Translations under genes and position numbers: made by a program
Part shown: piece after piece, positions 15,237 through 24,982 of the stretch
Numbering within the stretch: position 1 is the stretch's first letter
Layout: each line of letters starts with the position of its first letter
Source: Candidatus Pseudobacter hemicellulosilyticus
GTDB lineage: Bacteria > Bacteroidota > Bacteroidia > Chitinophagales > Chitinophagaceae
NCBI GenBank assembly: GCA_029202545.1
Contig: CP119311.1
Location: 1,054,001-1,118,000, forward strand
Direction of reading: 5' to 3'
Length of the DNA: 64,000 bases
Notes under the pieces: model-generated
The model's database searches: none
Told to the model about the DNA's origin: nothing
The model's input: the letters and a program-made list of their open reading frames with translations, nothing else

Positions 15237-17084
15237 ATGTGTGGCATTGCCGGTATAATTGCTTCCGATCCCAGCCTGGTACAGCATTCCAGACTCAAGG
15301 CCATGATCACTGCCCTGGCCCATCGCGGCCCTGACGGCGAGGCCGCTTATATCCATCCGCAGGGTCATGCAGGCTTTGCGCACCGCCGGCTGGCCATCAT
15401 TGACCTCAGCCCACAGGCGGCCCAGCCCATGCATTACCTGGATCGTTATACTATTGTCTATAATGGCGAACTGTACAATTACAAAGAGCTGAAAGCAACC
15501 CTGCAAACAGCGGGACTGCCATTCCATACCCAGTCTGATACCGAAGTGATCCTGGCCGCTTACCACCATTACCGGGAGGCCTGCCTGGAGCAGTTTGACG
15601 GCATGTTTGCTTTTGCCATCTGGGATAACCAGGAACAGACCCTGTTTGCCGCCCGGGATCGTTTTGGCGAAAAACCTTTTTACTATGTGCAGCAGGATGG
15701 CTGCCTGCTTTTTGCCAGTGAAATGAAAGCCCTCTGGGCAGCCGGTATTCCCCGGCAGATGGAGGAATCCATGCTCTATAATTTCCTGACCCTTGGCTAT
15801 GTGCAGAACCCCTGGCAGCCAGGCGCTACTTTTTATAAGGGTATCCACAAACTACCGGCAAGGCATTACCTGCAATACCAGCCCGGCACGGATACCCTGA
15901 GCCTGTCCGCTTACTGGGACCTGGACGCCACCGTCTGCAACAATAATATTACCCCGCAAGCAGCTGTAGAACAGTTCACCGATCTCTTCCGGACCAGTGT
16001 ACAGCGGCGCCTTCGCAGTGATGTCCCGCTGGGCACTTCCCTCAGCGGCGGGCTGGACAGTTCCTCGGTGCTGGCCACTATCATGCAGCTGAGCGGGGCC
16101 AGCAGCAATTGCCAGACCTTCTCCGCCACCTATCCCGGCTTTCCCAAAGATGAGTCGGCCTACATAGCTATAGTGACCCGGCAGCTTGGGGTCAGCAACC
16201 ACCAGGTACAACCTGATGCGGATAGCTTTATGCGGGATTTTGAGCAGCTCTGTTATCACCAGGAAGAACCCTTTCAATCCTCTTCCCTGCTGGCGCAGTT
16301 CAATGTATACGCCCTGGCAAAAGAGAAAGGCATTACCGTGCTATTGGATGGACAGGGTGCTGATGAAATACTGGCGGGTTATACGCATTATTACAGTCAA
16401 TACTGGCAGGAGCTGTACAGGAAGGATAGGTCCGGCTTCCGGCGCGAGCTGGCAGCAGCCCGGGCAGCAGGCATTACGGCTGACTGGAACTGGAAGCACC
16501 AGCTGACCGCACTCTTTCCTGCTTTTTCTGCCGCCTTCCTGGGCCGGAGCAAAGCCATCCGCCAAAAGCAACAACCGGACCTGAACAGGGATTTTGTGGC
16601 GGCACACGGCGCCTCGCATTATGCCAGACCCCACCTGGATTCACTGAACGGACTTTTATATTATAACAGTTTCCAGAACGGACTGGAAACACTGCTGCAA
16701 TATGCAGACAGGAATTCCATGGCCCATGGCCGGGAACTGCGCCTGCCTTTCCTGTACCATGAACTGGTGTCTTTTGTCTTCAGCCTGCCCGCTACCCTCA
16801 AGATCCGCGAGGGATATTCCAAATGGCTGCTGCGTAAAAGCATGGAGCCTGTATTACCGGCAACTATAGTCTGGAGAAAAGATAAGATAGGTTTTGAAAC
16901 GCCGCAGCAGTCCTGGATGCAGGACAGGCGGATCCAGGAGCTGATCCGGGGCGGCAAGGAAGCGCTGGTACAGAAAGGCGTTCTGAAGCCCGGGGTACTC
17001 ACCAAAAAAATACAGCCGCAGGAAAATCATGCGGCTGATAATTTTGACTGGAGATACCTGGTGGCCGGTACGCTACAGAGATAG
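15237..17084 (+). CDS. asnB: asparagine synthase (glutamine-hydrolysing)
   Basis: This 615-residue class II asparagine synthetase begins MCGIAGIIA, where Cys2 is the glutaminase nucleophile exposed by Met removal. The N-terminal Ntn amidotransferase domain (to about residue 200) contains AHRGPDGEA, FAHRRLAIIDLSP and YNGELYNYKEL. The synthetase domain has the PP-loop SGGLDSSSVLA at about residue 269 and LLDGQGADEILAGYTHYY at about residue 370. The start at 15237 is required for Cys2; an in-frame extension upstream overlaps the DUF2911 gene. The size (about 60 residues longer than E. coli AsnB) is normal for the type used in exopolysaccharide or peptide clusters, but no such cluster is adjacent. 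Confidence 0.93.
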   Translation: MCGIAGIIASDPSLVQHSRLKAMITALAHRGPDGEAAYIHPQGHAGFAHRRLAIIDLSPQAAQPMHYLDRYTIVYNGELYNYKELKATLQTAGLPFHTQSDTEVILAAYHHYREACLEQFDGMFAFAIWDNQEQTLFAARDRFGEKPFYYVQQDGCLLFASEMKALWAAGIPRQMEESMLYNFLTLGYVQNPWQPGATFYKGIHKLPARHYLQYQPGTDTLSLSAYWDLDATVCNNNITPQAAVEQFTDLFRTSVQRRLRSDVPLGTSLSGGLDSSSVLATIMQLSGASSNCQTFSATYPGFPKDESAYIAIVTRQLGVSNHQVQPDADSFMRDFEQLCYHQEEPFQSSSLLAQFNVYALAKEKGITVLLDGQGADEILAGYTHYYSQYWQELYRKDRSGFRRELAAARAAGITADWNWKHQLTALFPAFSAAFLGRSKAIRQKQQPDLNRDFVAAHGASHYARPHLDSLNGLLYYNSFQNGLETLLQYADRNSMAHGRELRLPFLYHELVSFVFSLPATLKIREGYSKWLLRKSMEPVLPATIVWRKDKIGFETPQQSWMQDRRIQELIRGGKEALVQKGVLKPGVLTKKIQPQENHAADNFDWRYLVAGTLQR

Positions 17085-17125
17085 ATAGACTTAATTCAGG
17101 CTGAGACACGCGCACCAGCTACCGG

Positions 17126-17557
17126 TTATCCTTTCTTATATTTTTCGTAAACAGTGCAGTTACCTGACTCGTCTACTTTTACAGTTACCCAGTGTTTAAC
17201 ATCTTCCATCTTCACATAGTAAGCCACTTCGTTGCTGGCAGTAGTGATCTCAGTAACACCAAACAGGCTTTTCTTGGGAAACTCTTTCTTCAGCCTGGTG
17301 AAAAGGTTCAAAGGTAATTGCTGGGGTTTGTAGTAACGGATAGATCCCAGCATGTTCCCGTCCTTGTCGTAGTTTACTTTGGAACGGATATCGCCGGTCA
17401 CAAAACTGACCGTAAAGTAGTTGTCGTACTCCTGCCATTTCACCTCTTCGGCATTGGCAAAGGTTTCTTTGAACGACTTTAATACTTTTTCATTGGGGTC
17501 GGCAAATACGCCGACGCTGAACAGCATCGTGCATACGATGAAGAATACTTTTTTCAT
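17126..17557 (-). CDS. secreted PepSY-like protein (paralogue 2)
   Basis: This 143-residue protein has a signal peptide (MKKVFFIVCTMLFSVGVFA) and a mature part of about 124 residues. It shares the pattern of the other two small exported proteins in this window: KVLKSFKETFANAEEVKWQE, DKDGNMLGSIRYY, QQLPLNLFTRLKKEFPKKSL, then a second beta-rich half. It is more divergent than the other two are from each other. The start is fixed by a consensus promoter at 17608-17638, with a leader of about 45 bases. Function unknown. Confidence 0.8.
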   Translation of the reverse strand: MKKVFFIVCTMLFSVGVFADPNEKVLKSFKETFANAEEVKWQEYDNYFTVSFVTGDIRSKVNYDKDGNMLGSIRYYKPQQLPLNLFTRLKKEFPKKSLFGVTEITTASNEVAYYVKMEDVKHWVTVKVDESGNCTVYEKYKKG

Positions 17558-17607
17558 GGCTATACTTTTTATTGGGTGGATAATCTGTTGGCTACAGATT
17601 GATGGCC

Positions 17608-17638
17608 CAAAAGTAATAGCGTTTTTTACATTCTGCAA
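17608..17638 (-). promoter_or_regulatory. promoter of PepSY-like paralogue 2
   Basis: On the minus strand TTG (17638-17636), a 20-base spacer and TACTTTTG (17615-17608) form a complete promoter. Transcription should start near 17601. The remaining bases up to 17889 contain no other clear element. Confidence 0.65.
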
Positions 17639-17889
17639 GTGATTTGGTACAACCGGAAGGCACATGATAAGCAATACGAATATTTTCGGAGAAAAGAGCA
17701 GGGACGACTGTTAGGAAACAGGCCTCAAATCCAGTCCCACACCCGTTTTCCCAAATGTTACAGGGTACACGAAAAAAGCGGGTTAAGCTTCTGTTAAACT
17801 GGAAATAAGGCATCGGCCCACACTGAGTAGCAAATACACAATACGCAGCTCAACATTATTCCGCATCTTTGTACCCCAATTCTACAATC

Positions 17890-19032
17890 ATGAAGATCGC
17901 CACTAAATTTATACATGCCGGCGCAGAGCCGGATCCTTCTACCGGAGCTATTATGACGCCTATCTACCAGACTTCCACTTTTGTACAGGAAGCTCCTGGC
18001 AAGAACCAGGGGTATGAATACGCCCGCTCTCAGAATCCTACCCGTACAGCGCTTGAATCCGCACTGGCCCAGATAGAGAACGGACAATACGGTCTGGCTT
18101 TCAGCAGTGGCGTAGCTGCTACAGATGCAGTGCTCAAACTATTACAGCCCGGTGATGAAGTGATTGCCGGTAATGATATGTACGGCGGCACTTACCGCCT
18201 CTTCACCAAAATATTTGAGAAGTTCGGGATCCGCTTCAAATACGTGGACCAGGGCAATGCGGAAAATATACGCGCCGCTATCAGCCCCGCTACCCGCCTG
18301 ATCTGGACCGAAACACCTACCAACCCCCTGCTGAATGTGACCGATATTGCTGCTGTCACCGCTATCGGCAAAGAACATAAAGTACTGGTTTGCGTAGACA
18401 ATACATTTGCCTCTCCGTACCTGCAAAACCCGCTGGACCTGGGCGCAGACATTGTGATGCACTCCTCCACCAAGTACCTGGGCGGTCATAGTGATGTGAT
18501 CCAGGGCGCCCTGATGATGAACGACCAGTCCCTGCGTGACCAGCTTTATTTCATCCAGAAAAGCTGCGGCGCAGTACCCGGACCAATGGACTGCTTCCTG
18601 GTACTGCGCGGGATCAAGACCCTGCATGTACGCATGCAGCGCCATTGTGAGAACGGAGAAAAGATTGCGCACTTCCTTCGTAATCATCCCAGGGTAGGCA
18701 AGGTATACTGGTGCGGATTCCCGGACCATGCCGGTTATGCCATTGCTCAGAAACAGATGCGTGGCTTTGGCGGTATGATGAGCTTTACCCTGAAAGATGA
18801 CAGCGTGGAAACAGCCATGAAGCTGCTGTCTTCCACCCATCTCTTCTCCCTGGCCGAAAGCCTGGGCGGTGTAGAGTCCCTGATCAATCACCCCGCTTCC
18901 ATGACCCATGCCTCCATTCCCCGCGAAGAAAGGATCAGGAATGGTCTTTCCGATTCGCTGATCCGGTTGAGTGTTGGTATTGAAGACGCCGACGACCTGA
19001 TAGAAGACCTGCGGCAGGCCATTGAAAAATAA
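17890..19032 (+). CDS. cystathionine gamma-synthase/beta-lyase family PLP enzyme
   Basis: This 380-residue enzyme belongs to the Cys/Met metabolism PLP family. Seen are the N-terminal MKIATKFIHAGAEPDPSTGA, YEYARSQNPTR, FSSGVAATDAV, ETPTNPLL, and the PLP lysine in MHSSTKYLGGHSDVIQGA at about residues 192-209. It ends with the family IRLSVGIEDADDLIEDL. Whether it acts as cystathionine gamma-synthase, beta-lyase or gamma-lyase cannot be told from sequence alone; cystathionine gamma-synthase is the usual annotation for this form. It precedes a TIGR02757 gene by 7 bases and probably shares its transcript. Confidence 0.9.
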   Translation: MKIATKFIHAGAEPDPSTGAIMTPIYQTSTFVQEAPGKNQGYEYARSQNPTRTALESALAQIENGQYGLAFSSGVAATDAVLKLLQPGDEVIAGNDMYGGTYRLFTKIFEKFGIRFKYVDQGNAENIRAAISPATRLIWTETPTNPLLNVTDIAAVTAIGKEHKVLVCVDNTFASPYLQNPLDLGADIVMHSSTKYLGGHSDVIQGALMMNDQSLRDQLYFIQKSCGAVPGPMDCFLVLRGIKTLHVRMQRHCENGEKIAHFLRNHPRVGKVYWCGFPDHAGYAIAQKQMRGFGGMMSFTLKDDSVETAMKLLSSTHLFSLAESLGGVESLINHPASMTHASIPREERIRNGLSDSLIRLSVGIEDADDLIEDLRQAIEK

Positions 19033-19039
19033 GCTGCCC

Positions 19040-19819
19040 ATGCCCGCTACTACCAGGAGATTGGCTGAATTCCTGAACAGGAAAGCCGCTGAATATAACC
19101 GGCCTTCCTTTATCAAGGATGATCCCATTTCAATTCCGCACCTGTTCACCCGTAAACAGGATATTGAGATCGCCGGCCTGTTTGCCGCCATCTTTGCCTG
19201 GGGCAACAGGACCACTATTATCCGCAAGACCACGGAGCTGATGCAGCTGATGGATAATGCGCCGCACCAGTTTGTGATGGACAGTGCTCCCCGCAAGCTG
19301 AAAGCGCTGGAGGTCTTCAAACACCGCACCTTTAATACTACGGACCTCTATTATTTCATAGAATTCCTCCAGCACCATTACACGCAGCACGAGAGCCTGG
19401 AAGCGGCTTTCACCAAAGGCATGCAGCCCGGAGATACAGATGTGGAGAACGCCCTCACCGGCTTCTATGAACATTTCTTTTCCCTGGAAGCCGTGCCTGC
19501 CCGGACCCGGAAGCATATTGCCACGCCGGCCCGCAAATCTTCCTGCAAAAGACTCAATATGTACCTGCGCTGGATGGTCCGCAAGGACAATAACGGCGTT
19601 GATCTTGGTATCTGGAATACCATCAGCATGGCGCAGCTGGTTTGCCCCATTGACCTGCATGTGGCCCGCGTAGCCAAAAGATTTGGCCTGCTGCAACGGC
19701 CCCAGGCAGACTGGCTGGCAGCGCAGGAGCTGACCGGTTATCTCCGTAAGCTGGATCCTGACGATCCGGCCAGGTATGATTTTGCGTTGTTTGGCCTGGG
19801 CGTAGTAGAAAAATTTTAA
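19040..19819 (+). CDS. TIGR02757 family protein
   Basis: This 259-residue cytoplasmic protein matches TIGR02757, a Bacteroidota/Spirochaete family of unknown function. Recognised are EYNRPSFIKDDPISIPHLF, QDIEIAGLFAAIFAWGNRTTIIRK, and KRLNMYLRWMVRKDNNGVDLGIW; the last resembles the helix-hairpin area of DNA glycosylases of the HhH-GPD type. A DNA-repair link is therefore possible but unproven. The ATG at 19040 is preferred over an in-frame TTG at 19022 that overlaps the upstream gene. It ends 4 bases before the convergent outer-membrane gene. Confidence 0.85.
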   Translation: MPATTRRLAEFLNRKAAEYNRPSFIKDDPISIPHLFTRKQDIEIAGLFAAIFAWGNRTTIIRKTTELMQLMDNAPHQFVMDSAPRKLKALEVFKHRTFNTTDLYYFIEFLQHHYTQHESLEAAFTKGMQPGDTDVENALTGFYEHFFSLEAVPARTRKHIATPARKSSCKRLNMYLRWMVRKDNNGVDLGIWNTISMAQLVCPIDLHVARVAKRFGLLQRPQADWLAAQELTGYLRKLDPDDPARYDFALFGLGVVEKF

Positions 19820-19823
19820 CGGC

Positions 19824-22541
19824 TCAGAGACCGCTGCCAAACTTCCGGAGGTTATAGATAAAGCTCAGCAGGCAATATCGCTGCAATACTTCCGTCTGCA
19901 TATCCTGGATATACGTTTGGGTTACCGTGCGCGAGACATTGGTGCTTTGCTTCAGCACGTCATAGACTGCAAAACGCAGGATACCCTGTTTCTTTTTGAA
20001 CAACTGGTAGTTGACAGCGGCATTCCACATAGTAACGCCTTTACGGAATCCGGGTGCAATGCGGCTGTTATAGCTATACTGGATATTGTTCTCTACAATA
20101 AGGCGTTTAGGCCAGTTGGTGAATACATCCACGGTCAGCTGGTGATTGATGGTTTGCGCATCGGCCGCATCCTGGATGGAATAGCGGGTATCACTGAACT
20201 GGATATTGTAGGCAGGCATCATGGTGAACAGCTCCTTATAGGTGACGCTCATGCCTGTACGGGAAGAAAGCCCATACGTTTTTGAGTTGTTGCGCACCTT
20301 ATTGGTGAACACGATATTCTGGCTGAAATTGCCCGCCAGGGTTGCATTCCAGCGCAGGGACCAGTCACTGATCTTCCAGGTCTTACTGTAAGTGGCGTTG
20401 GCGCTCATATTGTAATTGCCGTTCACGTTCAGCGGTCTGCTCACCTGCCGGCCCACACTGTCAAAATATGTTTCATTCACAATCATATTGCTGGTAGTGG
20501 AAAAGCTGCCGCTGCCATACCAGTAATTCTGGGCGCTGGCCTTCCTGAACGAGATATTGACATTATGAAAGAAGGAAGGCCGCAGATCAGCGTTACCCAG
20601 TTGAACATACAGGGGATTGCTGTTGTCCGGCACCGGCTGCAGCTGCTGCAGGGAGGGCTGCTGGTTGCTGCCATTGTAATTGATGCCGAGTTCCGAGGTA
20701 CGGCTAAGCTGGTAGGCAAAAGAAGCGGAAGGAAATATGCTCATGTATTGCTGGGCCAGGTCGGCCTTGCCAACCGTAAAATTCTCCTGCGTCAGCCACT
20801 GTACGCCCAGCCCGGCATTGGAGCGGATCTTGCCTTTGCCGCTGTACACGATATTCAGGTCCGGGTTATGCGTTTCTGTATTGTTGCGAAAGGCGGTACT
20901 GTACAGGCTATCGCGGATATCATATTCGCCGGTAAGGGCATTGTAGCGGTTAGTGACCTTATCAGAGCGGTTATTGCTGCTGCGGTAATTGTACCGGAAC
21001 AGGAGGGTCAGCGCTTTGCTGACCGGCTCGGAATAGCTGAAAGAAATACCAATGGACTGGTTCAAATTATTACCAATCCCCCGCTGGTTGATACTGTCCG
21101 CCGTATTGGGTCCATCCGTTTTAAAATATTCGTTCTTCCCGATATTCCTGTCTTCCAGGTTCTGCTTATCATAGTTCATATTCAGGCTAAGGGAGATGCC
21201 GCGGCCTTCTTTCCGCAGCCTTCGCCCCATGAACAGGTCGGCGCCTACGCCATTGTTACGCGTCTGGCTGAACACATCATTGGCGCTGGTATTGATGGTA
21301 TCCCCCTTCATGCTGAGGGAGGAAGCCTGGTTGCTGCTGGCGCTGGTACCGGAAGTATTGTTGTAGAAAGCATTCAGGTACATGCTGGTCAGGGAATCAG
21401 GCCGGAAGTCCATATTGGTATGTACGCGCTGGCTGCGATTGTTACTGCCATTGCTGGTGGCAGAACGGTACAGGAAACTGGTATCGGGTAAAATGTTCTC
21501 CCGCTGCAAACGGGTGGTATTGGACACAGCGCCCGAATTATAAAAATAGCTGCCGGTCATGGTCAGCCGCGGATTGAATACATTGCTGAAGTTCAGACCT
21601 GCTGCTTTGGATTCGGTCCGTCCTGAACTCCCTCCGCCAAAACTACTCTGGGCGTTACTGATGCTGAAGTTGCCGCCACCAAAACTGCGGTTGGTATTAT
21701 TGGCATTGGCAATGAAATTGGCCTGTCTTTTATCATCAAAAAAATTGAGGCTGGCGCCGGCCTCATAGCGTTCTTCTGAACCCAGGGCGCCCATCAGCCT
21801 GCCGAAGACGCCCTGCTTCTGGTCTTTTTTCAGTGTCAGGTTGATCACTTTATCTTCATTGCCGGTGGTGAGCTTATTGAACTGGTTCTGCTTTGTTTTG
21901 TCGTCCGCCACCTGGATCTTGTCAATGATATTGCGCGGCAGGTTCTTCAGGGCTACCAGGGGATCGTTGCCAAAAAAATCCTTCCCGTCAATAGTTATCT
22001 TGTTCACTTTTTTTCCGTTGACCAGGATATTACCATCCTTATCCAGTTCCACGCCCGGCAACTGTTTCAGCAGGTCTTCCAGCAGGGCGTCAGGCGCTGT
22101 TTTAAAAGAGCCGGCATTGAATTCCAGGGTATCTTTTTTGAGCAGCATGGGCGGCCGCTGGCCTACCACCATCACTTCTTCCAGTTGTTTGTACCCGCTG
22201 CGGAGCCGGATAAGGCCCAGGTTGAGTTCCTTTTTATCGGCCGGCACGGAAAAGCGCCGGATATAGGGATGCATATCACTGAAGGAGATCAGCATTTCAC
22301 AGTCCGCATCCAGCGGAACATCTTTGATCAGGAATTCGCCTCTTCTGTTGGTGAGGGCGTAGCCTACAAGGGAGGAATCTGCCACTTCGAAGACGGATAC
22401 AGTGGCGGCTTCTACCGGCTGCCGGAGCAGGGAGTCCACTACTGTTCCTTTGAGGGTACCAGTTGGTCTCTTCTGCGCGTGGAGGGTGGCAGTAAGCAAT
22501 AAGTACAACAACGACATAAATAGGCACACACCTAACCGCAT
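19824..22541 (-). CDS. outer-membrane beta-barrel protein with carboxypeptidase-regulatory domain
   Basis: This 905-residue TonB-dependent-receptor-like protein has a signal peptide (MRLGVCLFMSLLYLLLTATL then HAQ). A CarboxypepD_reg-like domain follows (about 27-110, GTLKGTVVDSLLRQPVEAAT), then a plug-like domain (about 120-225, LLEDLLKQLPGVELDKDGNI and VNKITIDGKDFFG). The remainder is a large Ser/Asn/Tyr-rich beta-barrel ending in an aromatic-poor segment. It resembles the outer-membrane beta-barrel family 3 group rather than true SusC, and no SusD partner is adjacent. The TonB box and substrate are not evident. Start: the ATG at 22541 yields the signal peptide; an upstream in-frame codon is TTG. 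Confidence 0.9.
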   Translation of the reverse strand: MRLGVCLFMSLLYLLLTATLHAQKRPTGTLKGTVVDSLLRQPVEAATVSVFEVADSSLVGYALTNRRGEFLIKDVPLDADCEMLISFSDMHPYIRRFSVPADKKELNLGLIRLRSGYKQLEEVMVVGQRPPMLLKKDTLEFNAGSFKTAPDALLEDLLKQLPGVELDKDGNILVNGKKVNKITIDGKDFFGNDPLVALKNLPRNIIDKIQVADDKTKQNQFNKLTTGNEDKVINLTLKKDQKQGVFGRLMGALGSEERYEAGASLNFFDDKRQANFIANANNTNRSFGGGNFSISNAQSSFGGGSSGRTESKAAGLNFSNVFNPRLTMTGSYFYNSGAVSNTTRLQRENILPDTSFLYRSATSNGSNNRSQRVHTNMDFRPDSLTSMYLNAFYNNTSGTSASSNQASSLSMKGDTINTSANDVFSQTRNNGVGADLFMGRRLRKEGRGISLSLNMNYDKQNLEDRNIGKNEYFKTDGPNTADSINQRGIGNNLNQSIGISFSYSEPVSKALTLLFRYNYRSSNNRSDKVTNRYNALTGEYDIRDSLYSTAFRNNTETHNPDLNIVYSGKGKIRSNAGLGVQWLTQENFTVGKADLAQQYMSIFPSASFAYQLSRTSELGINYNGSNQQPSLQQLQPVPDNSNPLYVQLGNADLRPSFFHNVNISFRKASAQNYWYGSGSFSTTSNMIVNETYFDSVGRQVSRPLNVNGNYNMSANATYSKTWKISDWSLRWNATLAGNFSQNIVFTNKVRNNSKTYGLSSRTGMSVTYKELFTMMPAYNIQFSDTRYSIQDAADAQTINHQLTVDVFTNWPKRLIVENNIQYSYNSRIAPGFRKGVTMWNAAVNYQLFKKKQGILRFAVYDVLKQSTNVSRTVTQTYIQDMQTEVLQRYCLLSFIYNLRKFGSGL

Positions 22542-22639
22542 AGTCAGGAAAAGATTTGTCAGTAACAAAGGGGAAACTATGTTACCGGATCAGGAAAAAG
22601 TATGTCTTACATTTATGTCGAGTTCGTAAAATTAGCCAA

Positions 22640-22963
22640 TTGAGCCCAGAAAAAGACATATTGTTTGTACAGGAAAACATTTACAGGGAATTTAACGTGC
22701 GGCTACCCAACGGGGACGCACAGTACCTGGAACTGGCCACAAGGATCAATGAGCTGATCAACCAGGATTTTTCCGGCCTGGTCACTATCCTGTACCGCCT
22801 GGATGTAGGGGAAGAAAAGGTAAAACAGGCGTTGCGTGATCAACCGGGTACAGATGCAGGCCTGCTCATTGCCCGGCTGGTAATAGAAAGGTTACTGGAG
22901 AAAGCCAGCGCCCGGCAGCAATTCCAACCAAAGTCAGGTATTCCCGATGACGAGAAATGGTGA
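22640..22963 (+). CDS. conserved hypothetical, TTG start
   Basis: About 107 residues if started at the TTG at 22640 (MSPEKDILFVQENIYREFNV). The protein has no signal peptide, is mostly alpha-helical and rich in Leu, Ile, Glu and Arg. It contains LATRINELINQDFSGLVTIL and VKQALRDQPGTDAGLLIARL, followed by a disordered PKSGIPDDEKW tail. The frame is open further upstream, but a promoter-like TACATTTA near 22613 would place the transcript start after those codons. It divides the divergent outer-membrane gene from the acyltransferase-like gene 20 bases downstream, with which it is probably co-transcribed. No function is recognised. Confidence 0.6.
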   Translation: MSPEKDILFVQENIYREFNVRLPNGDAQYLELATRINELINQDFSGLVTILYRLDVGEEKVKQALRDQPGTDAGLLIARLVIERLLEKASARQQFQPKSGIPDDEKW

Positions 22964-22983
22964 ATAATTCCTAAGTTCGCTGC

Positions 22984-24117
22984 ATGAACGCCATAGAGGT
23001 ACATGACACCCGTACAGCCCGCGAATTCATTGAGCTGCCGGCCCAATTTTACAGGAACGACAAAAACTGGATCTGCCCCCTGCAGGATGATGTTGAGGCG
23101 GTATTTGACCCCGTACGGAATGTTTTTTTTACCCATGGCGAATGCACCCGCTGGCTCCTGCGCAATGATGCCGGGGAAACCATTGGTCGCATAGCGGCTT
23201 TTATTAATAAAGAAAAAGCCCATAAGAATGTACAACCCACCGGCGGCGTGGGCTTTTTTGAATGCATTAACGACCAGCAGGCTGCCTTTTTCCTCTTTGA
23301 TACCGCCAAAGCCTGGCTGCAGGCCCGGGGCATGGAGGCCATGGACGGCCCCATTAACTTTGGAGAGAATGATAAATTCTGGGGACTGCTGGTAGAAGGC
23401 TTTAAACCGCCCAGCCTGGGAATGAACTATAACCCGCCCTATTACGTACCCTTTTTTGAGCAATACGGTTTCCGCAAACAATATGACCAGCTGACCAATT
23501 TCCTGGATGCCACTGTGCCCTTACCGGAACGGTTCACCAAAATTGCCGACTGGGTCATGCGCAAACCGGGTTACTCTTTTAAACATTTCGATAAAAAGCA
23601 ATTTGATAAGTTCGCTGCTGATTTCCAGGAGATCTACAATGATGCCTGGAGCAACTTTGAGAATTTTACCCAGATAGAGATGGGCACTATCAAGGAATCC
23701 TTCCGCCAGATGCAGGCCATCATGGACGAAAAGATCATCTGGTTTGCCTATTACAATGAAGAACCTATTGCTTTTGTACTCTGTTTACCGGATGTGAACC
23801 AGATCCTCAGGCATGTGAATGGTAAACTGGACCTCTGGGGCAAGCTTAAATTCCTCTGGTATAAGAACACCACAACTATTGAACGCCTGCGCATTATTAT
23901 CATGGGCTGTAAAAAGAAATACCAGAACCATGGCGTTGAATCAGCCCTGATCCGCTGTTTGCAGATTGAGGTATTACCCCGCAATACCATCAAAGGCGTG
24001 GAACTGGCCTGGGTAGGTGATTTCAATGATAAGATGCTGGCCATCCATGAAGCCACCGGCGCCAAAAAAGATAAAGTACACCGCACCTATCGTTGCGTGT
24101 TCGGAAAGGCCAGCTAA
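22984..24117 (+). CDS. GNAT-fold hypothetical protein
   Basis: This 377-residue cytoplasmic protein belongs to a Bacteroidota family often annotated as hypothetical or GNAT-like. Distinctive parts are the N-terminal FIELPAQFYRNDKNWICPLQDDVEAVF and GRIAAFINKEKAHKN, the GVGFFECINDQQAAFFLFDT block, MDGPINFGENDKFWGLLVEGF, and a C-terminal half with LRIIIMGCKKKYQNHGVESALI that resembles the acetyl-CoA helix region of tandem GNAT folds. The last residue pattern (ATGAKKDKVHRTYRCVF) is typical of the family. The substrate is not known. The gene converges on and overlaps the fatty-acid hydroxylase by 4 bases. Confidence 0.75.
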   Translation: MNAIEVHDTRTAREFIELPAQFYRNDKNWICPLQDDVEAVFDPVRNVFFTHGECTRWLLRNDAGETIGRIAAFINKEKAHKNVQPTGGVGFFECINDQQAAFFLFDTAKAWLQARGMEAMDGPINFGENDKFWGLLVEGFKPPSLGMNYNPPYYVPFFEQYGFRKQYDQLTNFLDATVPLPERFTKIADWVMRKPGYSFKHFDKKQFDKFAADFQEIYNDAWSNFENFTQIEMGTIKESFRQMQAIMDEKIIWFAYYNEEPIAFVLCLPDVNQILRHVNGKLDLWGKLKFLWYKNTTTIERLRIIIMGCKKKYQNHGVESALIRCLQIEVLPRNTIKGVELAWVGDFNDKMLAIHEATGAKKDKVHRTYRCVFGKAS

Positions 24118-24776
24118 TTTTTGAACATCAGTTCCTGCACCTTTTCCTTGTCTTCTCTTTCCTTCTTCAGATCAAACATGGTACCAAACACACGGTCCCA
24201 GATAGTAGTGCTGACACCGTATCCCTTGTGCTCATCCTTGTAATGATGCAGGTGGTGATTGCGCCACAGGGGTTTCATCCATTTAAAAGGCGGGTTCCAG
24301 GCATGGATAGCATAGTGCATGCTGCCATACATCAGGTAACCCAGGATAAACCCGGGGAAGAACATGAAGGCATTGTTCCGCATGATCAGGTACATAATGC
24401 CGAAGATGGCGGAAGCAATGATCAGGCTGGGTACCGGCGGCATGAACAGGCGTTCCCTGTCCCGCGGGTAATGGTGGTGGTTGCCATGCATGATATAAAT
24501 GAACTTCTGCGCCCGCTGGCTGTCAGCTATCATGTGGAAGATATAACGATGCATGATATACTCAAAGAAGGTCCAGAAGAACATACCGCCCAGATAGATG
24601 AGGGCCATCCGCCAGCCGGGATAGCCCAGTCTGCTGACGGCATACCAGGGCATGCCCACAAATACCGGCAGGTACATCCCCCAGATGAATAACGGATGGG
24701 TCTTGGTGAGCATTTCCAGGAACCGGTTATTGAATAGCCGGGCCTGTCCTTTGTTGTGGATCTTTTCAAACTTCAT
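24114..24776 (-). CDS. sterol desaturase/fatty-acid hydroxylase family protein
   Basis: This 220-residue integral membrane di-iron enzyme has the histidine boxes HRYIFH (about residue 92), HGNHHHYP (about residue 107) and HHLHHYKDEHKGYG near residue 178, the set that binds the two irons. Four to five hydrophobic segments embed it in the inner membrane. In Bacteroidota such enzymes include fatty-acid 2-hydroxylases acting on sphingolipid or other amide-linked acyl chains. The exact substrate is not shown here. An exact -7 box lies at 24793-24800, directly upstream. Confidence 0.9.
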   Translation of the reverse strand: MKFEKIHNKGQARLFNNRFLEMLTKTHPLFIWGMYLPVFVGMPWYAVSRLGYPGWRMALIYLGGMFFWTFFEYIMHRYIFHMIADSQRAQKFIYIMHGNHHHYPRDRERLFMPPVPSLIIASAIFGIMYLIMRNNAFMFFPGFILGYLMYGSMHYAIHAWNPPFKWMKPLWRNHHLHHYKDEHKGYGVSTTIWDRVFGTMFDLKKEREDKEKVQELMFKN

Positions 24777-24792
24777 GTGCCGCCTATTTATA

Positions 24793-24800
24793 CAAATATA
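24793..24800 (-). promoter_or_regulatory. -7 promoter box of fatty-acid hydroxylase gene
   Basis: The minus strand reads TATATTTG 17 bases upstream of the ATG at 24776, giving a short leader of about 10 bases. Confidence 0.45.
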
Positions 24801-24982
24801 ATTATAAGATACCTCAGTACCCTTCTACCCCTATTCCTTACATCATTCCGGTAAAAAAGTTTGCCGGGGTCATTAATTTTCAAGGCCTGAAGGGATTTGC
24901 AAAGAAGCTGCCAGGGCAGGCGCTGGTGCGGATCAGCACCGGACAAATGGCGTATGACCCTGACACCTGTTCGGCAACAACG